The notes beneath the pieces were generated by a model. That model ran no database searches. It was not told the origin of the DNA and was given only the letters and a program-made list of their open reading frames with translations. DNA of 64,000 nucleotides, taken from assembly GCF_003675325.1 (NCBI RefSeq), contig NZ_CP033073.1, positions 3,658,001-3,722,000 on the forward strand, written 5' to 3'. Source of the DNA: Streptomyces dangxiongensis (GTDB lineage: Bacteria > Actinomycetota > Actinomycetes > Streptomycetales > Streptomycetaceae). Position numbers and translations under genes: made by a program. This document shows, one piece after another, positions 1 through 7,302 of the stretch. The number at the start of each line of letters is the position of its first letter. The first letter of the stretch is position 1.

Positions 1-773
1 ACCTTCGCGTCGTAGGAGCGGCCCTCACCGCCTATCTGCACGCTCGGCGCGTCCACGCCCCCGACGACGTGCGCGTTGGTCATCACCCGGCGGTCGGCGA
101 ACACGAAGCCGGTGCCCTCCAGGACCTTGCCGCAGCTCTGGGCCGTGCCGGTGACCTTGACGATGGAACGCTGGGCCTCGGAGGCGACCGGGCTGCGCGC
201 GAGGGCCGGGTCCGGCGGCTGTACGTCCTTGATCGGCTCGTTGGCGAACGGGCTGAAGACCTGCGGGAAGCCGTTCTGGGCGAGCACGGAGGAGAAGTCC
301 GCGAACCAGGTGTCGGCCTGCGTCGGCAGCGCCCGGGACACGCCGAGGAGCACCTTGGAGCCTCGGACCTCCTTGCCGAGCGTCGGCAGGGTCGTCCCGG
401 CGAGCGCGGAGCCGATCAGCCAGGCGACCAGCAGCATCGCGACGACGTTGACCAGCGCTCCACCGGTGGCGTCCAGGGCGCGCGCCGGTGACCAGGTGAT
501 CTGCCGGCGCAGCTTGTTGCCGAGGTGGGTGGTCAGCGCCTGGCCGACGGAGGCGCAGACGATGACGACGACCACGGCGACGACGGCGGCGGTCGTGCCG
601 ACGTCCCTCTTCTCCGTCACGGCGTCCCAGATGAGGGGCAGCGAGTACACGGCGACGAGGCCACCGCCCAGGAAGCCGATCACCGACAGGACGCCGACGA
701 CGAAGCCCTGACGGTAGCCCACCACCGCGAACCACACGGCCGCGACCAGCAACAGGATGTCCAGCACGTTCAC
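1..773 (-). CDS. MarP-like membrane serine protease (3' end outside window)
   Basis: Partial gene, C-terminus beyond the window. Translating from GTG at 773 gives an N-terminal CvpA/colicin-V-production-like region with about four hydrophobic segments (beginning VNVLDILLLVAAVWFAVVGY). A linker follows, then the start of a trypsin-like protease domain with the motif VMTNAHVVGG, which supplies the catalytic His. This layout matches the MarP acid-resistance protease family of actinobacteria, which is membrane anchored with an extracytoplasmic protease domain. The catalytic Ser lies outside the window. It is transcribed in the same direction as the downstream-lying NUDIX and nth genes but separated from them by 115 bp. 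A GTG two codons later is an alternative start. Confidence 0.85.
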   Translation of the reverse strand, partial: MNVLDILLLVAAVWFAVVGYRQGFVVGVLSVIGFLGGGLVAVYSLPLIWDAVTEKRDVGTTAAVVAVVVVIVCASVGQALTTHLGNKLRRQITWSPARALDATGGALVNVVAMLLVAWLIGSALAGTTLPTLGKEVRGSKVLLGVSRALPTQADTWFADFSSVLAQNGFPQVFSPFANEPIKDVQPPDPALARSPVASEAQRSIVKVTGTAQSCGKVLEGTGFVFADRRVMTNAHVVGGVDAPSVQIGGEGRSYDAK

Positions 774-888
774 CGCTTCAGGCCTCGCCTACTCACTCCG
801 GTCCCCGCGGCCCGGCCGGGGGTCCGGCACGCCGCGCAGTGGCTGAGGGACACGGCGTCCCCGGAAGACACAGCACGGGATCACCCTG

Positions 889-1641
889 TCATGCGCGCCA
901 GTCGAGCGGGACCTGCTTCTCCCGGTCCCAGGGGCGCTCCCAGCCCGCGTAGTGCAGCAGGCGGTCGATCACTCCGGCCGTGAAGCCCCAGACGAGGGCC
1001 GATTCGACCAGGAATGCCGGACCGCGGTGGCCGCTGGGGTGCACCGCGGTGGCACGGTTGACGGGGTCCGTGAGATCCGCCACGGGCACGGTGAAGACCC
1101 GCGCGGTCTCGTTCGGGTCGACCACGCCGACCGGGCTGGGCTCGCGCCACCAGCCGAGCACCGGGGCGACGACGAAGCCGCTGACCGGGATGTACAGCCG
1201 GGGCAGCACGCCGAAGAGCTGCACACCGGACGGGTCGAGCCCGGTCTCCTCCTCGGCCTCGCGCAGCGCGGCCCGCAGGGGTCCCTCGCCGTGCGGGTCG
1301 CCGTCCTGCGGGTCCAGCGCGCCGCCCGGGAAGGACGGCTGGCCGGCGTGCGAGCGCAGCGAGCCCGCGCGCTCCATGAGCAGCAGCTCGGGGCCGCGCT
1401 CGCCCTCGCCGAACAGGATCAGCACGGCCGACTGCCGTCCCGAGCCGTTCTCCGGCGGCAGGAAGCGGCTCAGCTGGAGCGGCCGGACCGTCTCGGCGGC
1501 ACGCGCCACGGGATCCAGCCAGTCCGGCAGCCCCTCCTCGCTGAGCGCCACCGCACCGCCCTGCGTGTCACTGGCCTTCATCGCCACCCCCCGTCGCTCT
1601 GCCCCCTCCAACGCCCGAGGGGCCCGGGATCGTTCCGTCAC
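889..1641 (-). CDS. NUDIX hydrolase, CoA pyrophosphatase (NudL) type
   Basis: 250 residues from GTG 1641. The CoA-pyrophosphatase signature LRSHAGQPSFPGG (residues 95-107) leads into a Nudix box ending REAEEETGL (127-135), the pattern of the NudL/NUDT7-8 group that cleaves CoA to 3',5'-ADP and phosphopantetheine. GTG 1641 overlaps the repaired nth stop by 4 bp (GTGA), suggesting translational coupling. An in-frame ATG at 1581 has a G-rich Shine-Dalgarno-like stretch just upstream, and the first 20 codons are less GC3-biased than the rest, so the true start could be 1581. The substrate is inferred from family motifs only. Confidence 0.85.
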   Translation of the reverse strand: MTERSRAPRALEGAERRGVAMKASDTQGGAVALSEEGLPDWLDPVARAAETVRPLQLSRFLPPENGSGRQSAVLILFGEGERGPELLLMERAGSLRSHAGQPSFPGGALDPQDGDPHGEGPLRAALREAEEETGLDPSGVQLFGVLPRLYIPVSGFVVAPVLGWWREPSPVGVVDPNETARVFTVPVADLTDPVNRATAVHPSGHRGPAFLVESALVWGFTAGVIDRLLHYAGWERPWDREKQVPLDWRA

Positions 1642-2706
1642 GCGGCCCCCAGCGGCGGCGCCGGCCTGCCGCCCGCGTCCAGGTAGGCCTGCGGGGGCTT
1701 GAGCCGCTGGCCGGGGAAGCCGCCCTTCTCGTACTTCAGCAGCTTCGTCGCCTTCTCGGGATCGGTCTCGCCCTCACCGTAGGCCCGGGCAGAGCGGCGC
1801 GACGGGGCAGGCACCGCAGGCGGGCTTGCGGGCGTGGCAGATGCGGCGGCCGTGCCAGATGACGTGGTGGGACAGGTCGGTCCAGTCGGACTTCGGGAAG
1901 AGCGCGCCGATGGCGGCCTCGATCTTGTCGGGATCGGTCTCGTCGGTCCACCGCCAGCGCCGGACCAGCCGCTGGAAATGCGTGTCCACGGTGATCCCGG
2001 GCCGGCCGAACGCGTTGCCGAGGACGACGAAGGCCGTCTTGCGGCCCACTCCCGGCAGCTTGACCAGGTCCTCCAGCCTGCCGGGCACCTCACCGCCGAA
2101 GTCCTCGGCGAGGGCCTTGGAGAGCCCTATCACCGACCTGGTCTTGGCCCGGAAGAAACCGCAGGGGCGCAGGATCTCCTCGACCTCCTCCGGGTTGGCG
2201 GCGGCGAGGTCCTCCGGGGTGGGGTACTTCGCGAAGAGCGCCGGGGTCGTCTGGTTGACCCGCAGGTCGGTGGTCTGGGCCGACAGCACGGTGGCGACGA
2301 GCAACTGGAAGGGACTCTCGAAGTCCAGCTCCGGGTGGGCGTACGGGTACACCTCGGCCAGCTCGCGGTTGATGCGGCGGGCGCGGCGGACCAGGGCGGT
2401 ACGGGACTCGCCACCGGCCGGTGGCCCTCCGGCGGGGACGGTCCTCTCCACGGCCGCCTTCTGGGCGGGCTTCTTCCCGCTCACCGCATTCTCGACGGGC
2501 TTCTTCCCGCTCGTCGCCTTCTTGGCGGCCTTCTTGGCGACCTTCTTCGCGGTCTTCTTGGCGGGCGCGGCCTTCTCCACGACGTCGACAACCTTTTTAG
2601 TCGATTTGTCTGTTTTATTACTTTCTTCGGGGACCTGTTCGCCCACGGCGGAATCCCGACGTACAACCACCCGCCCAGCCCCCTCGGCCTGTGCTCTCAC
2701 CGGCAA
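1638..2706 (-). CDS. nth: Endonuclease III, with a +1 frameshift near the 3' end
   Basis: DNA glycosylase/AP lyase of base-excision repair for oxidised pyrimidines. The helix-hairpin-helix LPGVGRKTA carries the catalytic Lys (residue 223 counting from 2706), the catalytic Asp is in TVDTH (241), and the 4Fe-4S ligands are C290-X6-C297-X2-C300-X5-C306. A Lys/Ala-rich N-terminal extension precedes the domain. As written, the frame stops at 1774 right after the last cluster Cys. The adjacent frame continues with a tail ([20 protein letters not shown] and on) to a TGA at 1638, which overlaps the NUDIX start by GTGA. One surplus base in CCCGGG near 1786-1790 explains both facts (1069 nt minus 1 is a multiple of 3). 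The start is uncertain: TTG 2706, or GTG codons such as the one at 2580. Confidence 0.88.
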
Positions 2707-2919
2707 TTTGGATACCCGGCCAGCCTAGAGCCCGGCATCATGATCCGCTCCGGACCCGGCGTACCGGCCCCCGATTGGACCCCTGACGCTTACCCCGGGA
2801 CACGTGTGCGGCATCCTTGTGACAGATCACACTGTTTGGACCGTCCGGCAAAACGGGGAACACGGTCCCCTGGCACGCGGGGAGCACCATCCCCTGAGCA
2901 GGTCGACAAGGAGAAACTC
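2707..2919. promoter_or_regulatory. Divergent nth-crp intergenic region with Crp-like dyad at 2818-2831
   Basis: This 213 bp spacer must hold the promoters of nth and crp. At 2818-2831 lies TGTGACAGATCACA, a perfect 5-bp inverted repeat (TGTGA/TCACA) with a 4-base centre, about 90 bp upstream of the crp start. Half sites equal those of the CRP family, but the classical centre is 6 bases, so autoregulation by Crp is an inference. Confidence 0.4.
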
Positions 2920-3594
2920 GTGGACGACGTTCTGCGGCGCAACCCGCTCTTCGCGGCACTCGACGACGAGCAGGCCGCGGAGCTTCGCGCCTCCATGAGT
3001 GAGGTGACCCTCGCTCGCGGCGACTCGCTGTTCCACGAGGGCGACCCCGGAGACCGGCTGTACGTGGTCACCGAGGGCAAGGTGAAGCTGCACCGCACCT
3101 CCCCCGACGGCCGCGAGAACATGCTCGCCGTCGTCGGACCCGGTGAGCTGATCGGCGAACTGTCGCTCTTCGACCCCGGCCCCCGTACGGCAACGGCGAC
3201 CGCGCTGACCGAGGTCAAGCTGCTCGGCCTCGGGCACGGTGACCTCCAGCCCTGGCTGAACGCCCGCCCGGAGGTGGCCGGCGCCCTGCTGCGCGCCGTC
3301 GCCCGCCGGCTGCGCAAGACCAACGACGCGATGTCCGACCTGGTCTTCTCGGACGTGCCCGGCCGCGTGGCGCGGGCCCTGCTGGACCTCTCCCGCCGCT
3401 TCGGCGTGCAGTCCGAGGAGGGCATCCACGTCGTCCACGACCTGACCCAGGAGGAGCTGGCCCAGCTGGTCGGCGCCTCCCGCGAGACCGTGAACAAGGC
3501 CCTGGCCGACTTCGCCCAGCGCGGGTGGCTGCGCCTGGAGGCGCGGGCCGTCATCCTGCTGGACGTCGAGCGGCTGGCCAAGAGGTCCCGCTGA
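2920..3594 (+). CDS. crp: Crp/Fnr-family cAMP receptor protein
   Basis: 224 residues from GTG 2920, preceded by AAGGAG with 6-base spacing. Residues about 1-120 form the cyclic-nucleotide-binding fold (LFHEGDPGDRLYVVTEGKVK, then GELIGELSLFDPGPRTATATA, the phosphate-binding cassette). Residues about 150-224 form the Crp winged helix, with recognition helix GASRETVNKALADF. It closely matches what I remember of S. coelicolor Crp (SCO3571), which controls germination, growth and antibiotic production. It is divergent from nth, as in other streptomycetes. A longer open frame runs upstream through antisense nth, but the ribosome site and homology fix the start here. Confidence 0.96.
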   Translation: MDDVLRRNPLFAALDDEQAAELRASMSEVTLARGDSLFHEGDPGDRLYVVTEGKVKLHRTSPDGRENMLAVVGPGELIGELSLFDPGPRTATATALTEVKLLGLGHGDLQPWLNARPEVAGALLRAVARRLRKTNDAMSDLVFSDVPGRVARALLDLSRRFGVQSEEGIHVVHDLTQEELAQLVGASRETVNKALADFAQRGWLRLEARAVILLDVERLAKRSR

Positions 3595-3614
3595 CGCCGG
3601 TTGCACCACGGCCC

Positions 3615-3644
3615 GGGGCCCGGCTGCACGCGCAGCCGGGCCCC
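3615..3644. terminator. Bidirectional terminator between crp and the MBL gene
   Basis: Perfect 13-bp stem GGGGCCCGGCTGC / GCAGCCGGGCCCC (3615-3627 and 3632-3644) with a 4-base loop, sitting between convergent stop codons at 3594 and 3654. Confidence 0.85.
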
Positions 3645-3653
3645 GCGGCCTGA

Positions 3654-4484
3654 CTAGATCAGCCCGTGCTCGCTGAGGTAGTCCAGCTGGGCCCGCACCG
3701 ACAGCTCCGCCGCCGGCCACAGCGAGCGGTCCACGTCGGCGTACACGTGGGCGACGACCTCGGCCGGGGCGCGGTGGCCGTTCTCGACCGCTGTCTCCAC
3801 CTGCGCGAGCCGGTGGGCGCGGTGGGCCAGGTAGAACTCGACGGCGCCCTGGGCGTCGTCCAGGACCGGCCCGTGGCCCGGCAGGACGGTGCGCACGCCG
3901 TCGTCCACCGTCAGGGCCCGCAGCCGCCGCAGGGAGTCCAGGTAGTCGCCGAGCCGTCCGTCGGGGTGTGCCACGAGCGTCGTACCGCGGCCGAGGACGG
4001 TGTCGCCCGTCAGCACGGCCCGGTCGGCCGGTAGATGGAAGGACAGCGAGTCCGCGGTGTGCCCGGGGGTCGGTACGACGCGCAGCTCCAGGCCCCCGGT
4101 GGTGACCACGTCGCCGGCGGCCAGGCCCTCGTCGCCGAGCCGCAGCGCCGGATCCAGGGCACGCACGCGCGTACCGGTCAGCTCGGCGAAACGGACGGCG
4201 CCCTCGGCGTGGTCGGGGTGGCCGTGGGTGAGCAGGGTCAGGGCTATGCGCTTGCCGGCCTTCTCGGCGGTGTCCAAGACGTTGCGCAGATGGCCGTCGT
4301 CCAGCGGGCCCGGGTCGATCACCACGGCGAGGTCGGAGTCGGGCTCGGCGACGATCCAGGTGTTGGTGCCGTCCAGGGTCATCGCAGAGGCGTTGGGCGC
4401 GAGGACGTTGACGGCCCGTTCGGTGGCGGGGCCGGAGAGGACCCCGCCGCGGGGCTGGCCCGGCAGGGCGGCTGCGTCGGTCAT
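3654..4484 (-). CDS. Metallo-beta-lactamase-fold hydrolase
   Basis: 276 residues, near the usual length of glyoxalase-II/LACTB2-like enzymes. The metal-binding signature THGHPDH is at residues 86-92, and later conserved blocks include PTPGHTADS (third metal His), TGDTVLG (bridging Asp) and LPGHG. These define a dinuclear zinc hydrolase of the MBL superfamily; the substrate (thioester, RNA or lactone) cannot be read from the sequence. ATG 4484 overlaps the stop of the upstream NUDIX gene by ATGA, so the two are translated as a coupled pair. Convergent with crp. Confidence 0.9.
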   Translation of the reverse strand: MTDAAALPGQPRGGVLSGPATERAVNVLAPNASAMTLDGTNTWIVAEPDSDLAVVIDPGPLDDGHLRNVLDTAEKAGKRIALTLLTHGHPDHAEGAVRFAELTGTRVRALDPALRLGDEGLAAGDVVTTGGLELRVVPTPGHTADSLSFHLPADRAVLTGDTVLGRGTTLVAHPDGRLGDYLDSLRRLRALTVDDGVRTVLPGHGPVLDDAQGAVEFYLAHRAHRLAQVETAVENGHRAPAEVVAHVYADVDRSLWPAAELSVRAQLDYLSEHGLI

Positions 4485-5539
4485 GCGGGGCCTCCACCGG
4501 TCTTCTCAGCGGTCACCGTCTCGGTGGCCGTCGCAGCGGTCTTCTCAGCGGACGGCGCCTCGGAATCCGTCGCAGCGCTCTTCTCTGCGGACGGCGTCTC
4601 GGCAGCGGTCATGGCGGTCTTCTCGGCGAACGTCTCACTCGTCGTCCTGAGGGCCGCCTCAGCGGGCGTCCCAGCCGTCGTCGCGGCGGTCGGGACGTGT
4701 TTGGTGAACTCGTCGTGCCCGGGCCAGGAGAGGACGATCTCGCCGTCTCGCAGGCGGGCCCGGGCCAGGACCGGGGTCATGTCGCGCGCGGGAGCGGCGG
4801 CGAGCGCCTCGGCGGCGGTGGCGTACGGCAGCAGCTGGCGCAGGGTGGCGATGGTGGGCGGCATCATCAGCAGCTCGCCCCTGTCGTACCCGGCGGCGGC
4901 CTCCTCCGGGCGGATCCACACCGTGCGGTCGGCCTCCGTGGAGGCGTTCCGGGTGCGCTGCCCCTCGGGGAGGACGGCCACGAAGAACCACGTGTCGTAG
5001 CGGCGGGCCTCGAACTCCGGGGTGATCCAGCGGGTCCAGGCACCCAGCAGGTCCGAGCGCAGCACCAGGCCGCGCCGGTCGAGGAACTCGGCGAAGGACA
5101 GCTCACGCGCGACCAGGGCCGCGCGGTCGGCCTCCCAGTCGTCGCCGGTGGTGTCGCCGACGACCGAGTCCGGGCCGGGCCCGGCGAGGAGCACGCCGGC
5201 CTCCTCGTAGGTCTCGCGGACAGCCGCGCACACGACGGCCTGGGCGCCCGCCTCGTCGATGCCGAGCCGTTCCGCCCACCACGCGCGCGTGGGTCCCGCC
5301 CAGCGGACCCGGCGGTCGTCGTCGCGCGGGTCGACACCGCCGCCGGGATACGCGTACGCGCCTCCGGCGAAGGCCATGGAGGCGCGTCTGCGCAGCATGT
5401 GGACGGCCGGACCGGCGACGGTGTCCCGCAGGAGCAGCACCGTGGCCGCGCGCCGGGGGGACACCGGGGTGAGAGTGCCGTCCGCGAGGGCGCGGATGCG
5501 GTCCGGCCACTCCGGGGGGTACCACTGACCGTTCGCCAT
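4481..5539 (-). CDS. NUDIX hydrolase, NUDT19-like, with repeat-rich C-terminal tail
   Basis: 352 residues. The Nudix box is split: PGGGVD at residues 65-70 and RETYEEAGVLL at 108-118 are separated by about 40 residues. This resembles the insertion within the Nudix box of NUDT19/RP2p-type acyl-CoA hydrolases. The catalytic core ends near residue 290. The last 50 or so residues are an Ala/Glu/Thr/Lys-rich tail of 13-residue repeats around AEKTAATA (see repeat at 4498-4630), low complexity and probably disordered. It is coupled by ATGA to the MBL-fold gene. CoA-ester specificity is inferred from box architecture. Confidence 0.85.
   Translation of the reverse strand: MANGQWYPPEWPDRIRALADGTLTPVSPRRAATVLLLRDTVAGPAVHMLRRRASMAFAGGAYAYPGGGVDPRDDDRRVRWAGPTRAWWAERLGIDEAGAQAVVCAAVRETYEEAGVLLAGPGPDSVVGDTTGDDWEADRAALVARELSFAEFLDRRGLVLRSDLLGAWTRWITPEFEARRYDTWFFVAVLPEGQRTRNASTEADRTVWIRPEEAAAGYDRGELLMMPPTIATLRQLLPYATAAEALAAAPARDMTPVLARARLRDGEIVLSWPGHDEFTKHVPTAATTAGTPAEAALRTTSETFAEKTAMTAAETPSAEKSAATDSEAPSAEKTAATATETVTAEKTGGGPA
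4498..4630. repeat. 39-bp in-frame tandem repeat in the NUDIX gene
   Basis: Units beginning CGGTCTTCTC (or CGCTCTTCTC) start at 4498, 4537, 4576 and 4615, exactly 39 bp apart, giving three degenerate units and a partial fourth. Each encodes 13 residues, so copy-number change keeps the reading frame. Confidence 0.8.
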
Positions 5540-5606
5540 GGCCGGAGGCTATCCCGTGCAGGGCGAATGTTCGAGAGGTACCGAGGTCAGCGACGCCTCG
5601 GCGGGA

Positions 5607-6071
5607 TCACTGGGCCAGCTCGACCTGGATCTCGACCTCGACCGGCGCGTCCAGCGGCAACACCGCGACCCCGACGGCGCTGCGGGCGTGCACGCCCTTG
5701 TCACCGAGGACCTCGCCGAGCAGCTCGCTGGCACCGTTGACGACACCGGGCTGCCCGGTGAAGTCGGACGCCGAGGCGACGAAGCCGACGACCTTCACCA
5801 CGCGCGCGATGCGGTCCAGGTCGCCTGCGACGGACTTCACGGCGGCCAGGGCGTTCAGCGCACACGTACGGGCCAGCTCCTTGGCCTCCTCCGGCGTGAC
5901 CTCGGCGCCCACCTTGCCGGTGACCGGCAGTTTGCCCTGGACCATCGGAAGCTGGCCGGAGGTGTACACGTACACACCGGACTGCACGGCCGGCTGGTAC
6001 GCGGCCAGCGGCGGTACGACGTCCGGCAGGGTCAGTCCCAGTTCGGCCAGCCTGGCCTCGACCGCGCTCAC
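5607..6071 (-). CDS. RidA/YjgF-family protein
   Basis: 154 residues from GTG 6071, which overlaps the DUF4177 stop by GTGA. The family motif YTSGQLPMVQGKLPVTGKVG at residues 44-63 and the C-terminal run ending DAPVEVEIQVELAQ are typical of the larger actinobacterial RidA relatives. Canonical RidA hydrolyses reactive enamine/imine intermediates of PLP enzymes. The conserved Arg of classical RidA appears replaced here (the stretch near LDAPVEVEIQ), so catalytic activity is uncertain. The open frame extends upstream to 6221, but that part runs through the DUF4177 gene out of frame. Confidence 0.85.
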   Translation of the reverse strand: MSAVEARLAELGLTLPDVVPPLAAYQPAVQSGVYVYTSGQLPMVQGKLPVTGKVGAEVTPEEAKELARTCALNALAAVKSVAGDLDRIARVVKVVGFVASASDFTGQPGVVNGASELLGEVLGDKGVHARSAVGVAVLPLDAPVEVEIQVELAQ

Positions 6072-6229
6072 GCCTGCTTCTCCCGCTTCAGGTAGGCCAC
6101 GAGCTGTTCCGGATTGTTCGGCCCGGGCACGACCTGGACGAGCTCCCAGCCGTCCTCGCCCCAGGTGTCCAGAATCTGCTTCGTGGCATGGACGAGCAGC
6201 GGCACGGTTGCGTATTCCCACTTGGTCAT
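6068..6229 (-). CDS. DUF4177-type small protein
   Basis: 53 residues from ATG 6229 (MTKWEYATVPLLVHATKQIL...). The pattern WEY(A)TVP...ILDTWGEDGWELVQVVPG is the DUF4177 hallmark: a small alpha/beta protein of unknown role widely found beside RidA in Streptomyces. It is translationally coupled to the RidA gene through GTGA. A longer frame to 6280 exists, but the upstream residues (MDNGGPAPPG...) do not look coding. Confidence 0.85.
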   Translation of the reverse strand: MTKWEYATVPLLVHATKQILDTWGEDGWELVQVVPGPNNPEQLVAYLKREKQA

Positions 6230-6311
6230 GGGGCCGACTGTAGCCGCTGTGCCGGGAGGGGCCGGACCTCCGTTATCCACAGCCTCCCGCGTGCTCGTCG
6301 ACCGGACTGGT

Positions 6312-6317
6312 TAGGCT
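6312..6317 (+). promoter_or_regulatory. Candidate -10 element (TAGGCT) of the ATPase operon
   Basis: TAGGCT lies 7 bases before GTG 6325. A transcript would begin at or next to the start codon, and there is no Shine-Dalgarno sequence, so leaderless translation is likely. The PBP gene has the same arrangement at 9762. Confidence 0.45.
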
Positions 6318-6324
6318 CGAGGAC

Positions 6325-7302
6325 GTGAGCAGGCTCCAGGTCGTCAGCGGCAAGGGCGGGACCGGAAAGACGACGGTCGCCGCAGCCCTCGCGCTGGCCC
6401 TCGCGACCGAGGGGAAGCGGACGCTTCTCGTGGAGGTCGAGGGCCGGCAGGGCATCGCACAGCTCTTCGAGACGGAGGCGTTGCCGTATGAGGAGCGCAA
6501 GATCGCGGTCGCTCCGGGTGGCGGGGAGGTGTACGCCCTCGCCATGGACCCGGAACTGGCCCTTCTGGACTACCTCCAGATGTTCTACAAGCTGGGCGGG
6601 GCCGGCAGAGCCCTGAAGAAGCTCGGCGCCATCGACTTCGCCACCACCATCGCCCCCGGCATCAGGGACGTCCTGCTGACCGGCAAGGCGTGCGAGGCGG
6701 TGCGCCGCAAGGACAAGAGCGGACGGTTCGTCTACGACTACGTCGTCATGGACGCCCCGCCGACCGGCCGCATCACCCGCTTCTTGAACGTCAACGACGA
6801 GGTGGCGGGTCTCGCCAAGATCGGCCCGATACACAATCAGGCACAGGCGGTCATGAGGGTGCTGAAGTCGCCGGAGACGGCGGTGCACCTGGTGACGCTG
6901 CTGGAGGAGATGCCGGTCCAGGAGACCGCCGACGGCATCGCCGAACTGCGCGCGGCACGGTTGCCGGTGGGCCGGGTCATCGTGAACATGGTCCGGCCGC
7001 AGGTGTTGGACGCGAACGACCTGGAACTCGTACGGGACGTGGAGCGTTCATCGGTTGCGCGGGCGCTCTCTGCCGCCGGTCTGGGCGGGGCCCGGCGGGG
7101 CGGGAACGCCGAGAGGCTGGTGGGCCCGCTGCTGGCCCAGGCCGCGGAGTACGCCGAGCGGTACGCGCTGGAGCAGGAGCAGCGCGCGGCCCTCGGCGAG
7201 CTGGGTCTGCCGCTGGACGAACTGCCGCTGCTCGCCGAGGGCATGGACCTGGCGGGCCTGTACGAACTCGCCACCGAGCTGCGGAAGCAGGGGTTGTCAT
7301 GA
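6325..7302 (+). CDS. ArsA/Get3-like P-loop ATPase, first of pair
   Basis: 325 residues. The deviant Walker A KGGTGKTT (residues 10-17, including the signature Lys) and the later YDYVVMDAPPTGR switch region place it in the SIMIBI ArsA/Get3/MinD class. It lacks the arsenite-binding Cys pattern of true ArsA, so resistance to arsenite should not be assumed. GTG 6325 is probably leaderless. ATGA overlap (7299-7302) with the next ATPase indicates a co-expressed pair, likely functioning as a heterodimer. This pair directly upstream of wblA is a conserved Streptomyces arrangement (SCO3577-SCO3578, from memory); its role is not established. Confidence 0.9.
   Translation: MSRLQVVSGKGGTGKTTVAAALALALATEGKRTLLVEVEGRQGIAQLFETEALPYEERKIAVAPGGGEVYALAMDPELALLDYLQMFYKLGGAGRALKKLGAIDFATTIAPGIRDVLLTGKACEAVRRKDKSGRFVYDYVVMDAPPTGRITRFLNVNDEVAGLAKIGPIHNQAQAVMRVLKSPETAVHLVTLLEEMPVQETADGIAELRAARLPVGRVIVNMVRPQVLDANDLELVRDVERSSVARALSAAGLGGARRGGNAERLVGPLLAQAAEYAERYALEQEQRAALGELGLPLDELPLLAEGMDLAGLYELATELRKQGLS

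Noticed and set aside
1834..2919. An in-frame upstream extension of crp by 362 codons
   Set aside because: It is antisense to nth; the ribosome site and family length fix the crp start at 2920.
2827..4497. A long minus-strand frame across crp and the MBL gene
   Set aside because: It reads antisense to crp and in the wrong frame of the MBL gene; no family motifs.
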